From Rhynchopus euleeides (taxonomy: Eukaryota; Euglenozoa; Diplonemea; Diplonemida; Diplonemidae), in the NCBI GenBank assembly GCA_963210315.1, contig OY723322.1:62001-126000 (forward strand): a DNA stretch of 64,000 nucleotides, read 5' to 3'. Position numbers and translations under genes: made by a program. Of this stretch, positions 60,192-64,000 are shown piece after piece (within the stretch, counting starts at the first letter, position 1; the number at the start of each line of letters is the position of its first letter). The notes below the pieces were generated by a model that searched no databases, was not told the origin of the DNA, and saw nothing but the letters and a program-made list of their open reading frames with translations.

Positions 60192-60835
60192 GATGCCCAA
60201 CACGAGCGGTGTGGCGCCCGTGGTACTGACCCCTTCGGACCTTAACTCCAGCGGTAGCCGCCGGTTTCTTCAAAGAAACTCATCGATGATGTCCCCCCAG
60301 AGTGCAGGTTCCTGCTGCCTACCCACGATCATTAGGGTGCCGAGAGAATGGCTAGGTGATCAATAATTGTCCCAAACACTAGCTTGGCAACAGCCAGAGC
60401 AACCCCAGGTGGGGCGCAGCCGAGTGCTGCAACCATCGTTCTGACAGCAACAACATCACCTGGCTGTCTTGTTGAACACAGCCGTGATGAAGCTGGCTGC
60501 ACTTCCTGTTTGGAGTTCATCGGGATCCGTTCTGCAAAAGTGAAAGTTGGAGGCAAAGAATACATCGCCTTTTGTAGGCTTCTCTCGATCAGAGAAGTCG
60601 GGCATCCATAGGAGAGTAAAGAGAATACAGATATGCTCCTCTCAAAGAGGGGCAGGCCAAAGGTAGGCTCCAGGTGGCAACTGGAACTGTGCAACTTTTC
60701 CAGAAGGTGCTTCCAGGACTGTCCAAGGAGCTGGTGGAGTTCGCTGGGTCCATTGCCACCCCCATCATGGTGATCCGGCCTTCAACCTGCGACTTTGTAT
60801 CATGGATTCAGCTCAAAAGGGTGCACATCGAGTGA
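60192..60835 (+). pseudogene. Decayed coding-like segments inside the inverted-repeat element
   Basis: On the plus strand three stretches read like protein in different frames: MPNTSGVAPVVLTPS from 60192, AKVKVGGKEYIAF near 60530-60570, and LFQKVLPGLSKELVEFAGS near 60695-60760, the last ending at TGA 60833. They could be exons joined by short introns or remains of the element's gene. No family recognised. Coordinates outline the zone, not a defined gene. Confidence 0.28.
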
Positions 60836-61104
60836 TGCAAGATGAAGATTCGACACTCCAGAAATATGCTGATGTCAAACTGCATTATTCCTGAGAACAA
60901 CGGAGGGGGTGTGCCAACTGATGCCGGTGCGATTGATGCAACCCTCACCACAACGTCAGTGCCACCTATTTTCCACCAATAATGTGTCCGCTGTGACAGG
61001 AATGCAGGAATAATCACCCAGAATATGAGCTGGGGGGCCTCAGGGGGCATGGAATTTTTTTTTTGGCCGAAATTTTTTTTTGGGTGTGAAAACACCACAG
61101 AAAC

Positions 61105-61228
61105 GCCCTGTTTTAACCCCCGTTTTAAACTCCGTTTTAAATTAATTTAAAACGCGTTTTAATTTAAAACATTTAAAACATTTAAAACATTTAAAACGTT
61201 TAAAACGTTTAAAACGTAAAGTTTTAAA
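61105..61228 (-). repeat. TTTAAAACG motif array at the element's right end
   Basis: Tandem 9-10-bp motifs (AACATTTAAA, ACGTTTAAA) forming an AT-rich run with internal dyads; the left end carries the mirror array at 59619-59705. Confidence 0.8.
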
Positions 61229-61855
61229 TGGGGGCTAACAACAATGGGGGGGGGGGGGGTCAAAATTGGACCCGGACATCCGGACACCCGGATTTCCGGG
61301 TCCGGGCATGTCCGCCCTGTCCGCCCTGAAATCGCCTAAGGGGCCGGGGGAAATCCAGGAAATTCGGGAAATCCAGGAATATGAAGAATCCTCCAATATC
61401 CTAAAATGAAAAGAAAAAATTCGGATTGGAAAGCGGCAGTCAGAACCACACGGGTCGGGAGGCGTGTGGCAGAAGTCGGGGCAACAGGATGCGGGGTGGG
61501 GAGGCCGCAGTGTCCGGATCTTGGTCGGACCCACCACCACCCCCGCCGCCTGGATATTGTGTTGGCATCGACAACGTGACGGGACTGAGTACCATTTTGA
61601 CTCGGCACCCTTCCCCCCACTTGTGCACTACACCGGTTTATTTGATTCACGCGTATATATGTGTTCCGATATAATGTGAAAATCCCATGGCTTGTACTGC
61701 GGTGATTTTCATTGTGCGAATGGTGAGGAGGGGAGTGGGAGGAACTCACAGCTTTTCGGTTGCTATGGTTGGTTTGTTTTCATGCCAAAGATGGGTCCGA
61801 CAGGTCGGAAAGGGCCAGACAGCGTGTTGGGAGAATAACTGATCTTGTCGGAATA

Positions 61856-61883
61856 CAGACCCCCACGGGCCTGTGGGGGTCTG
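61856..61883. repeat. Near-perfect hairpin, 28 nt
   Basis: CAGACCCCCAC pairs with GTGGGGGTCTG around a short centre. Located between repeats with no gene next to it; role unknown. Confidence 0.7.
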
Positions 61884-61937
61884 TCGGGGGACTTCCAACC
61901 CGTTGTCCACCACGCACAGGGTATTGGTATGATGAGA

Positions 61938-62486
61938 TGAGGGGTCGCAGAATCGCAAAGAAAACGCAGAAAAAAAATCCCGATTATACACCAGGCCCCG
62001 ATACCACCAGGGTCTTCAACTTGGGCAATATTCGGCAAATCGGAGAAATGCACAGGTCTGCACAGCTTCGCGAAGACCTCCCCAAACTCTCTCAAATAAA
62101 CCATTTCCGTACTGCAGCTTGGGCTAGCGAACTGGCATCGCGCAGTGTCCCGGAGGGTCCACAGCGCGAGAACCGAGCCCGCTATCACCAGTTCCTCGAA
62201 CTGGGAGGGGGAAGTTGCAACAACCCACCGCTCTGAACAACCACTCTCAGGCAATACCCCTCGCTTGATGCGCTGACGCTTTCGACACACACGCCCGAAC
62301 GATTACACCAAGGCATAGTGCATGAGCGAACTGTGATTGATGGTTGCGGCGAGTCGTCCTCTCTGCCTGTGGAAATGAAACTCCATCAGCGAAAAAGAAT
62401 CAGCCAGAAATGGTGTTATCGAAATAGGGGCAACTTCGCACGAACGGGGCACGAAATATCAGGGTCAGTGTTTAAGATACTGTTAT
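61938..62486 (+). pseudogene. Possible decayed coding sequence, one internal TGA
   Basis: A plus-strand frame runs about 180 codons with a single TGA at about 62236-62238. Translation before it includes QIGEMHRSAQLREDLPKL and after it HTPERLHQGIVHERTVIDG and VEMKLHQRKRISQKWCY, hydrophilic and protein-like on both sides. No family is recognised, and the opposite strand is also open over part of the range, so the evidence is modest. It would be the only plus-strand host-like gene in the window. Confidence 0.25.
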
Positions 62487-63294
62487 GAAAAACGGGGCTT
62501 AGCCCCGGTTTTCGAGATTTTGCCCCGAAAAACCGGGGGTGCCTCTTTTTTTTTTTCACCGGGATTTTTCTGAGATTCTGTCCGGGTACTATTCCAGGGT
62601 ACTTTTTGGCCAGAGGAGGCCGGGGCCAAGAGCACAGTGCCCTGCCCCAGGCGTTCGCCCGATGAACCTGTTGAGCACAAGGTGCACGTTGACGACATGC
62701 GGCGTGCGACTATGGAGCAGAATCAGCTGTTCACTACCGTGGCGGCTGGGGGGCTCCGCCCCCCAGACCCCCCTGTGGCCTGTGCATGTCCAGAACCAAG
62801 TCTGCAAGGGCAACCTGCGGTGCTTTCAACACCACCACGCTCTCAAGAACGCCTTCCTCATCGACTGGCTCCTTCGCGTTGACGACAAGAAGGAGCGCGC
62901 TCCTCTCGGACCTGGCAGCGGCGGCGAAGTCAGTCCCCTGCAGACTCTCCACCCTGCCCATCCCAGTTGAGTGGCGTGGGGTGGTGTGTTGTGGGAAGGG
63001 AAAGCCCTTCCATTTGGGGAAATGGCCGAAATTTTACCCCCGATTACCCCCGGTTTTCGGCGCGCAGCCCGGAACCCTATCTTTTACCCTGATCAGGGTG
63101 GGCCCTTTTTTTTTTTTTTTTCTTGGTGGGATTTTTCACGTATTGCCTGTGGTTTTCATGAACCACCCAAATTTCGCGTGAATTTTGTGCATGTATCGGC
63201 CCGGATAGACCCGGACAGGCATGTATTGTCCCGTTCTGGCCTGTTTAGGTCGGCTGGAGGACGTTAAAGGAGTGCCGTCTCGCTGAGGGTTTCT
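62487..63294. other. Intergenic, no gene recognised
   Basis: Short open frames on both strands near 62590-62970 are not convincing. A T-run lies at about 63107-63121. Confidence 0.5.
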
Positions 63295-63322
63295 CTTTGG
63301 TGTTGGTGGGCCAACACCAAAG
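63295..63322. repeat. Perfect 12-bp stem hairpin beside the 31-bp array
   Basis: CTTTGGTGTTGG, loop TGGG, then CCAACACCAAAG. It sits 8 bp before the first monomer of the satellite array. Confidence 0.88.
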
Positions 63323-63330
63323 ATAACACC

Positions 63331-64000
63331 ATCTACGAGGTTGCCCCGATATTTTCCACACCTCTACGAGGTTGCCCCGACATTTTCCACACCTCTGCGA
63401 GGTTGCCCCGATATTTTCCACACCTCTGCGAGGTTGCCCCGGGATTTTCCACATCTCTGCGAGGTTGCCCCGATATTTTCCACACCTCTACGAGGTTGCC
63501 CCAACATTTTCCACACCTCTGCGAGGTTGCCCCGATATTTTCCACACCTCTACGAGGTTGCCCCGACATTTTCCACACCTCTGCGAGGTTGCCCCGATAT
63601 TTTCCACACCTCTGCGAGGTTGCCCCGGGATTTTCCACATCTCTGCGAGGTTGCCCCGATATTTTCCACACCTCTACGAGGTTGCCCCAACATTTTCCAC
63701 ACCTCTGCGAGGTTGCCCCGATATTTTCCACACCTCTGCGAGGTTGCCCCGGGATTTTCCACATCTCTGCGAGGTTGCCCCGATATTTTCCACACCTCTA
63801 CGAGGTTGCCCCGATATTTTCCACACCTCTGCGAGGTTGCCCCGATATTTTCCACACCTCTGCGAGGTTGCCCCGATATTTTCCACACCTCTGCGAGGTT
63901 GCCCCGGGATTTTCCACATCTCTGCGAGGTTGCCCCGATATTTTCCACACCTCTACGAGGTTGCCCCGATATTTTCCACACCTCTGCGAGGTTGCCCCGA
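63331..64000. repeat. 31-bp satellite array, about 21.5 copies, continues off the right edge
   Basis: Monomers of 31 bp share GAGGTTGCCCC, a variable triplet, ATTTTCCACA and a CTCTGC or CTCTAC end. The variable parts (GAT, GAC, GGG, AAC) define classes. The first six monomers (63331-63516) recur in the same order as monomers 7-12, a 186-bp higher-order unit, after which the order drifts. Because 31 is not a multiple of 3, three frames interleave and long frames on the minus strand are incidental. Confidence 0.96.

Larger units (their letters stand above)
59605..61246. mobile_element. 1.64-kb inverted-repeat element inserted in a poly-G tract
   Basis: Left end CAGTGTTGTTAG, right end the reverse complement with one mismatch (CTAACAACAATG). 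Next to each end is a dense run of TTTAAAACG-type motifs (59619-59705 and 61105-61228), in opposite orientation on the two sides. G17 precedes the left end (59588-59604) and G13-14 follows the right end. Outside the G runs the flanks read ATGTCC and TCAAAATTGG, which meet directly across G18 at 59421-59438, a likely paralogous empty site. The interior has only decayed coding-like segments. Confidence 0.78.

Noticed and set aside
63331-64000. CRISPR-like array
   Set aside because: Monomers are contiguous with no unique spacers, in a eukaryotic context; it is a satellite. The same holds for 1-17476.

Overview
This is a nuclear window from a eukaryotic protist with a GC-rich, intron-poor genome. 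Evidence for a eukaryote: very short GT-AG introns (40-80 nt) that restore reading frames in four genes; a p24/TMED cargo receptor; a cathepsin-D-like protease; a CAMK-type kinase; a four-domain-style transglutaminase; and long satellite arrays. Every convincing host gene lies on the minus strand, in packs with 190-620 bp gaps, and most have an AG after a CA/pyrimidine-rich tract 6-24 nt upstream of the ATG. That layout suggests directional gene clusters with trans-splicing, as in Euglenozoa (a diplonemid-like organism is my best guess), but no spliced leader gene is visible and the lineage is not proven.

Layout. 1-17476 is a 33-bp satellite of 528 whole monomers with no net length change and with higher-order blocks. 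18555-21905 encodes a receptor-like protein: two PstS-type periplasmic-binding domains, one membrane span and a degenerate class III cyclase domain. 24570-33428 is a pack of three minus-strand genes: a kinase, a 1883-residue LRR/coiled-coil/beta-repeat protein made of two frames joined by a 44-nt intron, and an MFS transporter with a 50-nt intron. 38351-41201 is a terminal-inverted-repeat DNA transposon whose single gene reconstructs as four exons (about 688 residues) ending in three C2H2 zinc fingers. 44846-45590 is a large foldback element. 47015-52450 is a second compact pack: an unknown gene with one in-frame TAG, a small coiled-coil gene, an aspartic protease, a myristoylated EF-hand-like protein and a p24/TMED protein. 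54812-55347 is a MITE with 26-bp perfect inverted repeats. 55613-57949 is a secreted transglutaminase with the full Cys-His-Asp triad. 58300-62500 is repeat-dense, with a palindrome and a second inverted-repeat element inserted in a poly-G tract. 63330-64000 is a 31-bp satellite that runs off the window.

The proteins do not form one obvious pathway. Four enter or use the secretory/membrane system (receptor-like protein, aspartic protease, TMED, transglutaminase) and one is a plasma-membrane or organellar transporter; the rest are signalling or structural. The notable material is the satellite architecture, the spliced TIR transposon, the poly-G insertion with a related empty site, and the binding-protein/pseudo-cyclase receptor.
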